The notes beneath the pieces were generated by a model that saw only the letters and a list, made by a program, of their open reading frames with translations, ran no database searches and was not told the DNA's origin. Both the position numbers and the translations under genes were made by a program. From positions 119,226 to 183,225 of the forward strand of contig CAZAMB010000011.1 in NCBI GenBank assembly GCA_964486335.1: a stretch of DNA of 64,000 nt, in the 5' to 3' direction. The DNA comes from CAZAMB01 sp964486335 (GTDB taxonomy: Bacteria > Planctomycetota > Phycisphaerae > UBA1845). Shown piece after piece: positions 55,582-63,826 of this stretch (its first letter is position 1; every line of letters begins with the position of its first letter).

Positions 55582-56077
55582 CTGTCACTCCTTCATCAGA
55601 TCATGCGTCGTACTGCGGACCGCGGGGTTGGCGGAATCAGACGGATGTTCAACCGTCGGCGCGGTTCGATTCGAAACGGATGACCGATCTTAAGAACCAG
55701 ACTGCCCCAATTGAATTGCAAAGGCCCCCAGCCCCAAGTCTGTCCCGGCCCGTCCGGAAGATCGGCATTGTAACAATAAGTTTGCCGGAAATGAAGCACT
55801 TTTCCGCCAAGAGTCCCTAAAACACCAAGTGCTGATCCCGCGATCAGGCGTCGAGGATCAGAATGGAAGGGCATTTTCAGGTCGGTTTCGCGGTTCGTTG
55901 TCAAAGCCTCAAGCGGCCGAAAACCGCATTTTTCAACGATTCAGCGGCATTCCAAGCGAAACGTGAGCTCGACCCGTTGACAAATGACGATCGAGAACTG
56001 TGTAATGGTCGGCGTGGCCCATTCGGTCGCGGCGTTGCGACCCGCCACCCTGCCGCTCGAAGTCTGGGAGAGAAACC
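55582..56077. other. Divergent intergenic region
   Basis: About 500 bp. Apart from the promoter at 55977-56006 nothing recognisable. Confidence 0.5.
55977..56006 (+). promoter_or_regulatory. Promoter of the Kazal-like gene
   Basis: Perfect -35 TTGACA (55977-55982), 18-bp spacer, -10 TGTAAT (56001-56006, five of six). Confidence 0.75.
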
Positions 56078-56293
56078 ATGAGGAATGCAAAGCACTTCAC
56101 CATCAAGTTGTTGGTCGTGGCCGCTGCGGCCGTCGTGTTGGGGTCGTTGTCGGCGGCGTCAGCTCGGCCGTCGGCCCGCTGTCCGCAAATCTGGGCGCCG
56201 GTGATCTGTGACGGGGGGAAGATTTACCCCAACCAGTGCGTGGCCGACTCGCGGAACGCGAGGAACTGCGTTCCGTACACGCCGGGAATCTGA
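56078..56293 (+). CDS. Small secreted protein with Kazal-like domain
   Basis: 71 residues: signal peptide (IKLLVVAAAAVVLGSLSAASA), then a ~38-residue Cys-containing segment CPQIWAPVICDGGKIYPNQC...NC, which follows the short bacterial Kazal-like pattern C-P...PVC-x-DG-x-xYxNxC...C. Such domains bind and block serine proteases in characterised cases; in bacteria this is largely untested. GGGAGAG lies 5 bp before ATG and the gene has its own strong promoter and terminator. A secreted trypsin-like protease is encoded elsewhere in this window (27279-28562), but a link is speculative. Confidence 0.75.
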   Translation: MRNAKHFTIKLLVVAAAAVVLGSLSAASARPSARCPQIWAPVICDGGKIYPNQCVADSRNARNCVPYTPGI

Positions 56294-56339
56294 AACGACG
56301 AGGCGATGACTCTCGTCGGTTCGCGTTTTTTCTGAAACG

Positions 56340-56375
56340 GTGGCTGGGTCGTGAGACTCAGCCACTTCTTTTTGA
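56340..56375 (+). terminator. Rho-independent terminator after the Kazal-like gene
   Basis: GTGGCTGGGTC / GACTCAGCCAC stem with one mismatch and loop GTGA, then TTCTTTTTG. Its right half overlaps the pseudogene fragment. Confidence 0.65.
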
Positions 56376-56482
56376 ACGCCGCTACGCCCGCCATCTATCG
56401 CCGCACGTCCAGTTGATGAATCGTCCCAGCAACTTCGCAAGAAATGACGTTTTCGAGGTTGATCATGTGCCGCAACGGTCAG
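56351..56482 (-). pseudogene. Decayed fragment of the 3' end of an acyl-CoA dehydrogenase gene
   Basis: Aligns without large gaps to 59317-59450 (3' end and downstream flank of the acyl-CoA dehydrogenase). Shared blocks: GTGA(A/G)ACTCAGCCA, GAACGCCGC, GATGAATCGTC/GTGGATCGTC, TGACG(T/C)TTTCGAGGTTGA and CATGTGCCGCA. Roughly two thirds of positions agree. The fragment has no open frame of its own. Confidence 0.7.
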
Positions 56483-56677
56483 CAATCGTTGGAATCCGGT
56501 GCCACATGCCATTGCGTCGCTTTTTTAACATGCTGTTAAGGCAGACGACTCTTTGGGGTACTGGAGCAAAACACTTGGGCGCAGGTATGATGTCGGATCG
56601 CTGACCGGCAGGGGAGCTTTGCGGGAATTCATGTCAAACGATGATTGTTATCCGGGCGCGTTCATTCGGAGACTTCC

Positions 56678-59239
56678 ATGCATCGCATTTGGTTTGGTTG
56701 CGTTTTGATTGCGTTGGCGGGTTGCAACGGCGGGCCGCGGCCTCCCGATTCGAATGGCGGCCCGGTGGCGGGCGATCTTGTGTTGCCTGACCCACACGAG
56801 CAGCCGCCGGATGATCTGTTGATTCCAACGCCTTCGCTGGGCGGCAGTGCCTTGTTGAACGAGATTCGATTCGATACGTCGCAAGGCCGACCGGCCTTCG
56901 TCGAACTCAAAGGCGTGACGCGCGATGAGTTAACCTCCGGGTTGCACCTGATCAATGATCGCCTCGAAACACTGACGATCAATCCAGACGCAGACTTTGC
57001 GGAGGACAACGGCATCATCACTGTCTATTTCGACGGCCAAGACGACGTGCAGTCCGATGCGATCCACTCCGACCGAATCGATTTCCTGGACGCGGCATCC
57101 GGCCATCTCATTTTGGCGGACGCTGAGTTGAATGAACTCGACCGCATTGACTGGGGTTCCGATCGTGCCTTCGCCGTTCATGAACGCGGAACCGGTGTGG
57201 CCGAAATGCCCGTCGGAACCTCGCTCTCGCGCCGACCGGACTCCATCAGAGCATTCGCTCCGGGCGAATGGTTCACCGCCGACTCGTCTCAAATGACTCC
57301 CGGACTTCCCAATCGAAACCCGGGTGTCAGTATGCTCTTTCCGCTCGACGGAGCGCTGTTGCTGGTCGATCAAGTACTCGTCGATTGGGCGCCTGTCACG
57401 GGGCCGTCGGAGTACGAGGTTCAGGTGGCAAGCGATTCGACTTTCAACTCGACCGTGATCGACCAGACGGTCATCGACGGTCCGCTGGAACTGGCATTGC
57501 CGCCGGGTGGATACTACTGGCGCGTGCAGGCCCATTTCGCCGACGGCTCATTGGCCGATTGGTCGCCCATCAATCGTTTCGTGGTTGTGTCCGAGGAAGT
57601 GGAGGGCGAGCCGCCGCCGGAGGACGACGCCGGCAAGCTCAGTGTCAGTCAGCAGGTGCTTTCACGGCGTACAGTGCTCAGTCGGCGCGTGCCCCAGTAT
57701 TTTCAGCACAAAGACAGCCACATGCTCCAGCTTGAATCCGATTACCCAAGCGGCACGCGGCATGCTTGGGACGCCCCGCACCCGGAACTCGACAAGAACG
57801 ATCCGGCGGACAACGCCAACTGTGCCCGCGCCGCGGTCTCCATGATCAACGGGTATTTCGCCGGCGCCGATGACAACTCGCCCTTCCTGACCCAGGATCG
57901 GATCAGTCTCTTTGTCTTTCGTGAAGTGAACGATCTGGGGTTTCCCGGTCCGGAGTTCGATTTCGGGTATGGCCGTGGATTGACTGACGAGGAATACTCC
58001 AAGGCGCTGGAGTTTGCACTGGGGGCTGCCTCCACTTATCGGCTAATGGAAAACCAAGACGTGGCATCTGAATCGTTCCTGGGGATTTACGCGCCGGCGT
58101 TTCGCGAACAATTCTGGAAAGAACTGGGCGACTCCATCGCGGCGAACAAACCCGTCGCAATCTCGGCATGGACCGGTCCAAGAGGTTCCTACATGCATGC
58201 CATCGTCGCGCTCGGGCGTTTCGTGATCGGCAGCGAGCGCGCGCGATTCGTGCGGCTCAACGACCCCTGGTACGGGCGCGTTTCCGTGCCTCTCGATCAG
58301 CTCAAGGTGCGGGCCTACTGGATCTTGCCGGATGCTCCGACGCCGCGCAAAGACGAAGACGACCTCCGAAATCGAACGGACACCGATGAAGACGGGATCA
58401 TGGACTTCGACGAAGAGAATCGGTTTGAGACCAGCAAATCGGCGAAGGACTCCGATCAGGATTGCGTCGATGACCTGCCCGAGATTCGCGGCAGCGTCTT
58501 CAATACCAAGCATGGCTGGGGAGTTTTCCAGGCCCGGCGCGTTCTGGGGCTGCCGCAGATTTCGGACGGCCGTTCGCGGACGCACAAGCGGCCGGAAATC
58601 GAAGGCGATGTCGCCGACAGCGACGGCGGCGGGCTGAACGATCCGATGGAAGACCTCAATCTCAACGGAGAGTACGAGCCGGAAATGGGTGAATCCGATC
58701 CCTTTGATTCCGCCGACGACGCGAGAAACCTCACCGGTTTCCATCGGTCCGTCAGCGATGAACTCGAGGACGACGATGGGTTCGTGACACACACCGTGCA
58801 GGAGGTGCGCACGGAATATGATCTGCGCATCGATAGCGACGGAAAGATCACGGGTACGGTCCACGTTGAACATACTTTCTTGAACACGCGAGACTTCCAG
58901 TCATTTGACGAGGATTGTCCGGGGGCGCGCCACGACGAAACCAACTGGGAGCTCAACTTCGACATCGAGGCCGAAGCGGTCTTCCAATGCCAGAACCTGA
59001 CCTTTCGCCCCACCGAGCCGCTTACGCCGGATACCAATATTCCGGCCACGTTCACCGATTCCTGCGACGGCTCCATGCCGACCTTGTGGAGCGGTCCGGT
59101 CGGTTCGTGGGGTGTAACCATCCTCGGCAACGACTCGATCGTGAAAGAATCGAACCGTGTCGTCTATCGCCAGGGGCTGACCCCTGTCTCTTCCGGGAGT
59201 GCTCTCTCGCAGGAGTGGGAGATTGTAATCGGCCGTTAA
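56678..59239 (+). CDS. Lipoprotein with lamin-tail-like, C39-like peptidase and Ca-binding segments
   Basis: 853 residues. Lipobox ALAGC (Cys ~15); a lamin-tail-like domain at ~50-200 (LNEIRFDTSQGRPAFVELKG); a fibronectin-like stretch (PVTGPSEYEVQVASD ... GGYYWRVQAH) to ~310; then a papain-like C39-type domain at ~335-560, with NCARAAVSM (Cys ~381), SYMHAIVALG (His ~507) and RLNDPWYG (Asp/Asn ~528) as likely active site; a TSP3-like Ca segment DTDEDGIMDFDEENRF...DSDQDCVDD; and a beta-rich end. GGAG lies 7 bp before ATG 56678. Likely a cell-surface cysteine peptidase; substrate unknown. It is bracketed by the pseudogene fragment and the intact acyl-CoA dehydrogenase. Confidence 0.78.
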   Translation: MHRIWFGCVLIALAGCNGGPRPPDSNGGPVAGDLVLPDPHEQPPDDLLIPTPSLGGSALLNEIRFDTSQGRPAFVELKGVTRDELTSGLHLINDRLETLTINPDADFAEDNGIITVYFDGQDDVQSDAIHSDRIDFLDAASGHLILADAELNELDRIDWGSDRAFAVHERGTGVAEMPVGTSLSRRPDSIRAFAPGEWFTADSSQMTPGLPNRNPGVSMLFPLDGALLLVDQVLVDWAPVTGPSEYEVQVASDSTFNSTVIDQTVIDGPLELALPPGGYYWRVQAHFADGSLADWSPINRFVVVSEEVEGEPPPEDDAGKLSVSQQVLSRRTVLSRRVPQYFQHKDSHMLQLESDYPSGTRHAWDAPHPELDKNDPADNANCARAAVSMINGYFAGADDNSPFLTQDRISLFVFREVNDLGFPGPEFDFGYGRGLTDEEYSKALEFALGAASTYRLMENQDVASESFLGIYAPAFREQFWKELGDSIAANKPVAISAWTGPRGSYMHAIVALGRFVIGSERARFVRLNDPWYGRVSVPLDQLKVRAYWILPDAPTPRKDEDDLRNRTDTDEDGIMDFDEENRFETSKSAKDSDQDCVDDLPEIRGSVFNTKHGWGVFQARRVLGLPQISDGRSRTHKRPEIEGDVADSDGGGLNDPMEDLNLNGEYEPEMGESDPFDSADDARNLTGFHRSVSDELEDDDGFVTHTVQEVRTEYDLRIDSDGKITGTVHVEHTFLNTRDFQSFDEDCPGARHDETNWELNFDIEAEAVFQCQNLTFRPTEPLTPDTNIPATFTDSCDGSMPTLWSGPVGSWGVTILGNDSIVKESNRVVYRQGLTPVSSGSALSQEWEIVIGR

Positions 59240-59337
59240 CTTTGGTGTCGCGGCAAGAAGCCTGGCGCGATGCAAGCCCCCCTTGGGGCAAAAGGTATTA
59301 AAGCAGTGGAATCGTCGTGAAACTCAGCCATTATTGT

Positions 59338-60501
59338 TTAGAACGCCGCGACGCCAGTGATCTCCCGTCCGACGACGAGCTGGTGGATCGTCTCGGTCCC
59401 TTCGTAGGTGATGACGCTTTCGAGGTTGAGCATGTGCCGCACCGGGCAGCACTCCACGCTGATGCCGCCCGCGCCGAGGATGTCGCGACACTCCCGGGCG
59501 ATGTCCAGCCCCAGTCGCACGTTGTTCCACTTCGCCAGTGACACCTGCGTATGGTGCATCTTGCCCGCATCCTTGAGCCGTCCGAGTTGCAGGGCGAGCA
59601 ATTGACCCGTCGTGATTCGGCGGACGATGTCAGCCAGTCGAATCTGCATGTGCTGCTTGTTGATGAGTGGCGAGCCGAAGAGGACTCGGTTGCGACAGAA
59701 CTCCAGCGCCTCGCGATAACACGCCAGTGCGGCCCCGACTCCGCCCCAGGCAATGCCGTAGCGTGCCTGCGTCAAACACGATAACGGCGCGCCGAGTCCC
59801 TCGGCCTTGGGAAGTTGCGCCGAAGCGGGCACGCGGCAGTTGTCGAAGAACAGCTCGCTCGTGACCGAGGCCCGTAACGAAAACTTGTGCGGGATGTCGC
59901 GGCTGGTGTAACCCGGCGTGCCTTTCTCGACGAGGAACCCGCGCACGCCCTGATCGGTCATCGCCCAGACGACGGCCACGTGGGCGACCGTGCCGCTGGT
60001 GATCCACATCTTCGCACCGTTGAGAACCCAGTCGCCGCCCTTTTTCTCCGCACGCGTCTTCATCGTGCCGGGGTCGCTGCCGCCGTCGGGTTCGGTGAGT
60101 CCAAAACAGCCGATCGCCTTCGCGCGGGCCATGTCGGGCAGCCAGCGTTTCTTCTGCTCGTCGGAACCGTAGGTGTGGATCGGGAACATCACCAGTCCGC
60201 TCTGCACCGAGGCAAAGCTCCGCACGCCGCTGTCGCCGCGTTCGAGTTCCTGCATGATGAGTCCGTAGGCGACATTGCTCAGCCCGGCACACCCGTAGTC
60301 GGTGAACGTCGGCCCGAACAGGCCCAGTTCGGCCATTTCCGGGATGAGTTCGTTGGGGAAGCGTTCCTTCTCGAAGCACTCGGCGATGATGGGCAGCACG
60401 CGTTCATCGACGAACTTGCCGACGGTGTCGCGCACTTGCCGCTCGTCGTCGGTCAGTAGCGAATCAAAGTCGTAGAAATCAGGCGTTTGGCAATCGGGCA
60501 C
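59338..60501 (-). CDS. Acyl-CoA dehydrogenase, glutaryl-CoA dehydrogenase-like
   Basis: 387 residues, full length. Landmarks: CFGLTEPDGGSDPGTMKTRA (FAD/substrate contact), GDWVLNGAKMWITSG, SLRASVTSELFFDNCRVP, ARYGIAWGGVGAAL, FCRNRVLFGSPLI, and the catalytic Glu in SVITYEGTETIHQLVVGREITG (Glu ~371), which places it in the glutaryl-CoA dehydrogenase group (Glu in YEGT). It would oxidise and decarboxylate glutaryl-CoA to crotonyl-CoA in lysine/tryptophan degradation; another acyl-CoA substrate cannot be excluded. No electron-transfer flavoprotein genes are near. A decayed copy of its 3' end lies at 56351-56482. Confidence 0.9.
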   Translation of the reverse strand: MPDCQTPDFYDFDSLLTDDERQVRDTVGKFVDERVLPIIAECFEKERFPNELIPEMAELGLFGPTFTDYGCAGLSNVAYGLIMQELERGDSGVRSFASVQSGLVMFPIHTYGSDEQKKRWLPDMARAKAIGCFGLTEPDGGSDPGTMKTRAEKKGGDWVLNGAKMWITSGTVAHVAVVWAMTDQGVRGFLVEKGTPGYTSRDIPHKFSLRASVTSELFFDNCRVPASAQLPKAEGLGAPLSCLTQARYGIAWGGVGAALACYREALEFCRNRVLFGSPLINKQHMQIRLADIVRRITTGQLLALQLGRLKDAGKMHHTQVSLAKWNNVRLGLDIARECRDILGAGGISVECCPVRHMLNLESVITYEGTETIHQLVVGREITGVAAF

Positions 60502-60599
60502 GGTTCACCTCCGTTATCGGTTTTGCGTTACAGAGGGCGATGATAGCTGCTAACGACGAGGTGAGTCAAAAGCGATTGCGGTTCGCGGTCTCGAGGCGC

Positions 60600-61136
60600 C
60601 TACAACGATTCGCGTGTGAGTCGCACTAGCTTGCGAAACTCGCCTCGAAGCGATTTATCGAGTTTTCCCGCAAAGGTAGTTGTCAGCCGTCGTGCCCGAA
60701 TCAGGCCGATCACATCCGCAAGGTCCTGAGCGCGAAGCGGATCGCGCAAACCCAGATCGAGCTTCATGTTGATGAGGTCGGCAAGACCGACGGTGCGAAT
60801 GCCGTCAATATTCACGCTCTCCGCGGGCGGTTTGCGAAGTTGTTCGATCAACACAAGATGCAACGGAACGCCGCCGCGACGAAACTCCCGGCGTGTTCGA
60901 TGAAAGGTAAACCCTGCCTCTTTCATCGCCTTGGCGGCGCCGTCAGTGCTCTCAACAAGTACGTCCACGTCAACCGTGGTGCGAACGTGGCCATGCAACA
61001 CCACTGCTACGCCGCCGATCACGGCACACTCGATCGACGCGCGATGCAGTAACTCCGTCGCCTCTCTTGCCACGTCGAGAATGGCTCCACGTCCTTCCAG
61101 CATCAGCAGCGCCTCATCACGCAGCGATCGAATCAT
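60600..61136 (-). CDS. Nucleotidyltransferase-fold protein
   Basis: 178 residues: a minimal nucleotidyltransferase fold with CAVIGGVAVVLHGHVRTTVDVDVLV, which has the G-G/S pair and the DxD metal motif (DVDV), followed by helical segments VGLADLINMKLDLGLRDPLRAQDLADVIGLI, the usual order of AbiEii/DUF6036-like proteins. A toxin-antitoxin partner (AbiEi-like) is not seen next to it, so it is a lone gene; it could be a housekeeping relative. The start at ATG 61136 is plausible but lacks a clear Shine-Dalgarno. Confidence 0.78.
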   Translation of the reverse strand: MIRSLRDEALLMLEGRGAILDVAREATELLHRASIECAVIGGVAVVLHGHVRTTVDVDVLVESTDGAAKAMKEAGFTFHRTRREFRRGGVPLHLVLIEQLRKPPAESVNIDGIRTVGLADLINMKLDLGLRDPLRAQDLADVIGLIRARRLTTTFAGKLDKSLRGEFRKLVRLTRESL

Positions 61137-61251
61137 GGTTCACGTCCGCCTAGCGCCTCATCGTAACTTCCATGGCGGACTCCATCAAACAAAACGACGC
61201 TGAAACGGCACGAATGGAGTCGAATGGCAAGTGTTGTGGAGACCCGTCGAA

Positions 61252-61473
61252 TCACCCGCACCCGATCATCTGAAACGGAAGCAGAAACAGGCTGTTGAGC
61301 GCGGGCGTGAAGAACGTGAAGGCGAACGGGCCGGGGAGTATACTGGCGCGGGCGACGTCGGCCGCGAGGCACACGACACAGGCCGCCGAAGAGAGGCGCC
61401 ACACGACGCGCGAGACGCGCAGTCGACGTCGATACCGAGGACGATTCGATTCGGCTTTCGCGGGTACCTTCAT
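61252..61473 (-). CDS. Possible small exported or membrane protein (73 aa)
   Basis: An open frame with a basic start, a signal-like VVWRLSSAACVVCLAADVARA and a second hydrophobic stretch FTFFTPALNSLFLLPFQMIGC. It is arranged divergently to the JAMM gene and overlaps its start by two bases. No homologue or good Shine-Dalgarno is known to me, so it may be spurious. Confidence 0.35.
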   Translation of the reverse strand: MKVPAKAESNRPRYRRRLRVSRVVWRLSSAACVVCLAADVARASILPGPFAFTFFTPALNSLFLLPFQMIGCG

Positions 61474-61999
61474 GCAATTGGTTATCGACCAACCGACCTT
61501 CAAATCGTTAATCGCCCAAGCGGAGTCCGACGGGAACTCGGAGTGCTGCGGCCTTCTCGTCGGCGTGCATTCCGGTGACGACGCCATTGCGCGGCGAGCC
61601 GTGCCCGCGAAAAACATCGCCGAAGGCGATCACCGTCGAAACTATCAGATCGATTGGGAAACGCTGCTGCGGGCGCAACGCGAAGCGCGAGATTCCAGGC
61701 AGTCCGTCGTCGGCTTCTATCATTCCCATCCCAACGGATCGTGCCGTCCGAGTCGATCTGATCTCCTGTCGGCCTGGTCCGATCGATGGTATGTCATATT
61801 GGCCGTCAAAGACGGACAATGCACCAAGGCCTCGGCGTCGATTGACGGCGAAGACTCGATCATCGTCGATCGACGAATGATGGATCGCGGCGATCCGGTG
61901 GTTTTCTCGATCGATCGCGCGAGGCGCCGACCGACCGGCAGGTCGCCCGTGGCGGCGACGGTCGATATCGGCGATTGCGAATCACGGAGTGGCGCATGA
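61472..61999 (+). CDS. JAMM/MPN+ metalloprotease (M67 family)
   Basis: 175 residues. The JAMM motif is complete: Glu in SECCGLLVG and the zinc ligands in HSHPNGSCRPSRSD (HxH-x7-S-x2-D). Family members remove C-terminal peptides from ubiquitin-like proteins or, in bacteria, from ThiS/MoaD-type sulfur carriers such as CysO (Mec). The C-terminal 45 residues are Arg-rich and unassigned. No ThiS/MoaD or ThiF/E1 gene is next to it; instead, its stop overlaps (ATGA) a zinc-ribbon membrane protein. It is probably a cytoplasmic enzyme whose target is not known. Confidence 0.9.
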   Translation: MQLVIDQPTFKSLIAQAESDGNSECCGLLVGVHSGDDAIARRAVPAKNIAEGDHRRNYQIDWETLLRAQREARDSRQSVVGFYHSHPNGSCRPSRSDLLSAWSDRWYVILAVKDGQCTKASASIDGEDSIIVDRRMMDRGDPVVFSIDRARRRPTGRSPVAATVDIGDCESRSGA

Positions 62000-62241
62000 C
62001 CTGGCGCGATGACGGTCCCGACGAGGAATGGGTCGATGACGAAGTCGACGAAGACGACACCGACGCTGAGCTGCTCACCTGTCCGTCGTGCCGTCGCGCG
62101 GTCCACGAAGATACCCAGCAGTGCCCGCATTGCGGCAACTGGATCACGCCCGTCGATCGAAGCGGATCGTGGAAAGGAACCGTCTGGCTCGTGGCCGCCG
62201 TTTTGCTCGTCTTGGTATTGAGCGGAATCCTTCTTCTTTGA
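61996..62241 (+). CDS. Small zinc-ribbon membrane protein
   Basis: 81 residues: an acidic start (DDGPDEEWVDDEVDEDDTDAE), a zinc ribbon CPSCRRAVHEDTQQCPHCG at residues 34-52, then a single transmembrane helix (VWLVAAVLLVLVLSGILLL) at the C-terminus, giving a cytoplasm-facing ribbon. ATG 61996 overlaps the JAMM stop as ATGA, with GGAG 7 bp upstream, so the two are translationally coupled. Role unknown; perhaps it tethers a partner to the membrane. Confidence 0.82.
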   Translation: MTWRDDGPDEEWVDDEVDEDDTDAELLTCPSCRRAVHEDTQQCPHCGNWITPVDRSGSWKGTVWLVAAVLLVLVLSGILLL

Positions 62242-62283
62242 CGAATCGACACGGCGCTTTTTTGCGATATGTCCTGATCGGCG

Positions 62284-63813
62284 ATGCCTACTGACCGTCA
62301 AACCGTTGCCGCCGCGCGCGCGGACAATGATGCTCCGCCACTGATGGTTACCGATGTCGATTCTGTCGATTCCGACTTGGTTTGTCCCGAATGCGATTAT
62401 CAGCTCATCGGCGTGACGGGCGATCGCTGCCCATGGTGCGGCTGGACGATCGATCCGCGCGAACTGGCGGCCTCGGCGTCGTCGAGACACAGCCGCCTTC
62501 GCTGGGGTGTCGCAGGGTCGGCACTGGTGGTCGGTGCCGGCTCGCTCGTCGCGTTGAAGGCGATGCTCGGAAACGCGGCCGGTCTGGCCTGGCGCGACGG
62601 ACTGGCCGTGATCGCGGTGCTCATGGCCGCCGTCGGTCACCTTGCCCTGTCCGCCGTCATCGCGATGCATCGCCGACGCTGGCCGATGCGCGCCGGCGAA
62701 ACGGCCCGGATCCTGCGATTCGTGGGATGGCTTTCCATTGCTTCGGCGGTTGCGGCGGCAACCGTCGTCCTTTCGGTCGCCCCGACGCCCCGTGTTGTTC
62801 GTGGCGTGCAGGTCAACGGTATCCTCGAATTCGTCATGACCGCTGTTTTTCTTGCAATGCCGGGCGTTCTCCTTTTGATGTTGCGAATGGTGTCCTATCG
62901 CAGCGCGGGTCAGGGCCTGTTGGCCTGGTTCGACGGTCGATCGTCCGATGCCCAATCCCTCGATGTCGGTGCACCGTTCATCGTCGAGGTTGATCGCCCG
63001 TTCGTCGAAACTCAAGTCGATCGTGCGGACATCGACGAATCAAGGCCGACATCGCCCGTCGTCGAGGAATTGATCGCCCGAACGTGGGAAGCGGAGACGC
63101 GGCTCGCCGCCGAGTCCGGACGAACGCTCTACAACGGACGCCTCGCGCGTCTGCTGTCCGCTGAAGCGACGACGGACCGACTGTACCTGCGATTCGCCGA
63201 AACCTGTTACCGGGATTTTCTGTGCACGAATCTTCTGAACGCGCGCAAAGTGGCTCGTATTCATCGCGCTATGCTCGCCGACGCGGTGGGCACGAGCTCG
63301 ATCGTGCTGACCACCGACGGATACCTTGTCCTGGGTCGGCGAAGCGATCGAGTGGCATTTCATACCGGTTTTCTGCACACCTTCGGGGGGATGCTGGAAG
63401 CCGCCGATCGTACGAACGACGGGTACGATGTCTTCAGCGGCGCGCGGCGCGAGCTGATGGAAGAACTCGACCTGCGTGCATTCGAAATCACGAACATGAC
63501 TTTGACGGGCTTGGTGAGGGATCGAGCCATTCTCCAGCCCGAACTGGTCTTCGACGCTTCGGTTTCATTGGGCAAACGGGAGCTTGCCGACCGGTTTCGC
63601 CACGACCTCAGCGGCGGCGAGCACCTCGCCATCGAGTTCATCGCCGATGATCCCGACGGTGTGGTAAACTTTCTTTCACGGGCGGCTCAGGTCGCTCCCG
63701 CGGCACAAGGCGCGCTTCTGCTGCACGGTCGCCATCAATGGGGAGCGGCCTGGTATGACCGGGCATGCCTTTCGCTTTACGGTGGGCTGCCGGCTTCGGC
63801 CAATTCACTTTGA
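62284..63813 (+). CDS. Zinc-ribbon, four-helix membrane protein with C-terminal Nudix-type domain
   Basis: 509 residues. A ribbon CPECDYQLIGV...RCPWCGW at ~34-56, four hydrophobic helices at ~75-220 (ALVVGAGSLVALKAML, GLAVIAVLMAAVGHLALSAVI, IASAVAAATVVLSVA, VMTAVFLAMPGVLLLMLRMV), then a soluble half. The latter ends with a Nudix-like region: SSIVLTTDGYLVLGRR, FHTFGGMLE and GARRELMEELDL, i.e. a REL-EEL core with a longer-than-usual insert between the Gly and the box. It starts 42 bp after the ribbon protein on the same strand. Catalytic activity is uncertain. Confidence 0.78.
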   Translation: MPTDRQTVAAARADNDAPPLMVTDVDSVDSDLVCPECDYQLIGVTGDRCPWCGWTIDPRELAASASSRHSRLRWGVAGSALVVGAGSLVALKAMLGNAAGLAWRDGLAVIAVLMAAVGHLALSAVIAMHRRRWPMRAGETARILRFVGWLSIASAVAAATVVLSVAPTPRVVRGVQVNGILEFVMTAVFLAMPGVLLLMLRMVSYRSAGQGLLAWFDGRSSDAQSLDVGAPFIVEVDRPFVETQVDRADIDESRPTSPVVEELIARTWEAETRLAAESGRTLYNGRLARLLSAEATTDRLYLRFAETCYRDFLCTNLLNARKVARIHRAMLADAVGTSSIVLTTDGYLVLGRRSDRVAFHTGFLHTFGGMLEAADRTNDGYDVFSGARRELMEELDLRAFEITNMTLTGLVRDRAILQPELVFDASVSLGKRELADRFRHDLSGGEHLAIEFIADDPDGVVNFLSRAAQVAPAAQGALLLHGRHQWGAAWYDRACLSLYGGLPASANSL

Positions 63814-63826
63814 CTCTGGTTTATGA

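Noticed and set aside
60600..61136. AbiE-type toxin-antitoxin system
   Set aside because: Only the nucleotidyltransferase-like protein is present; the small frame on its far side is not an AbiEi homologue.
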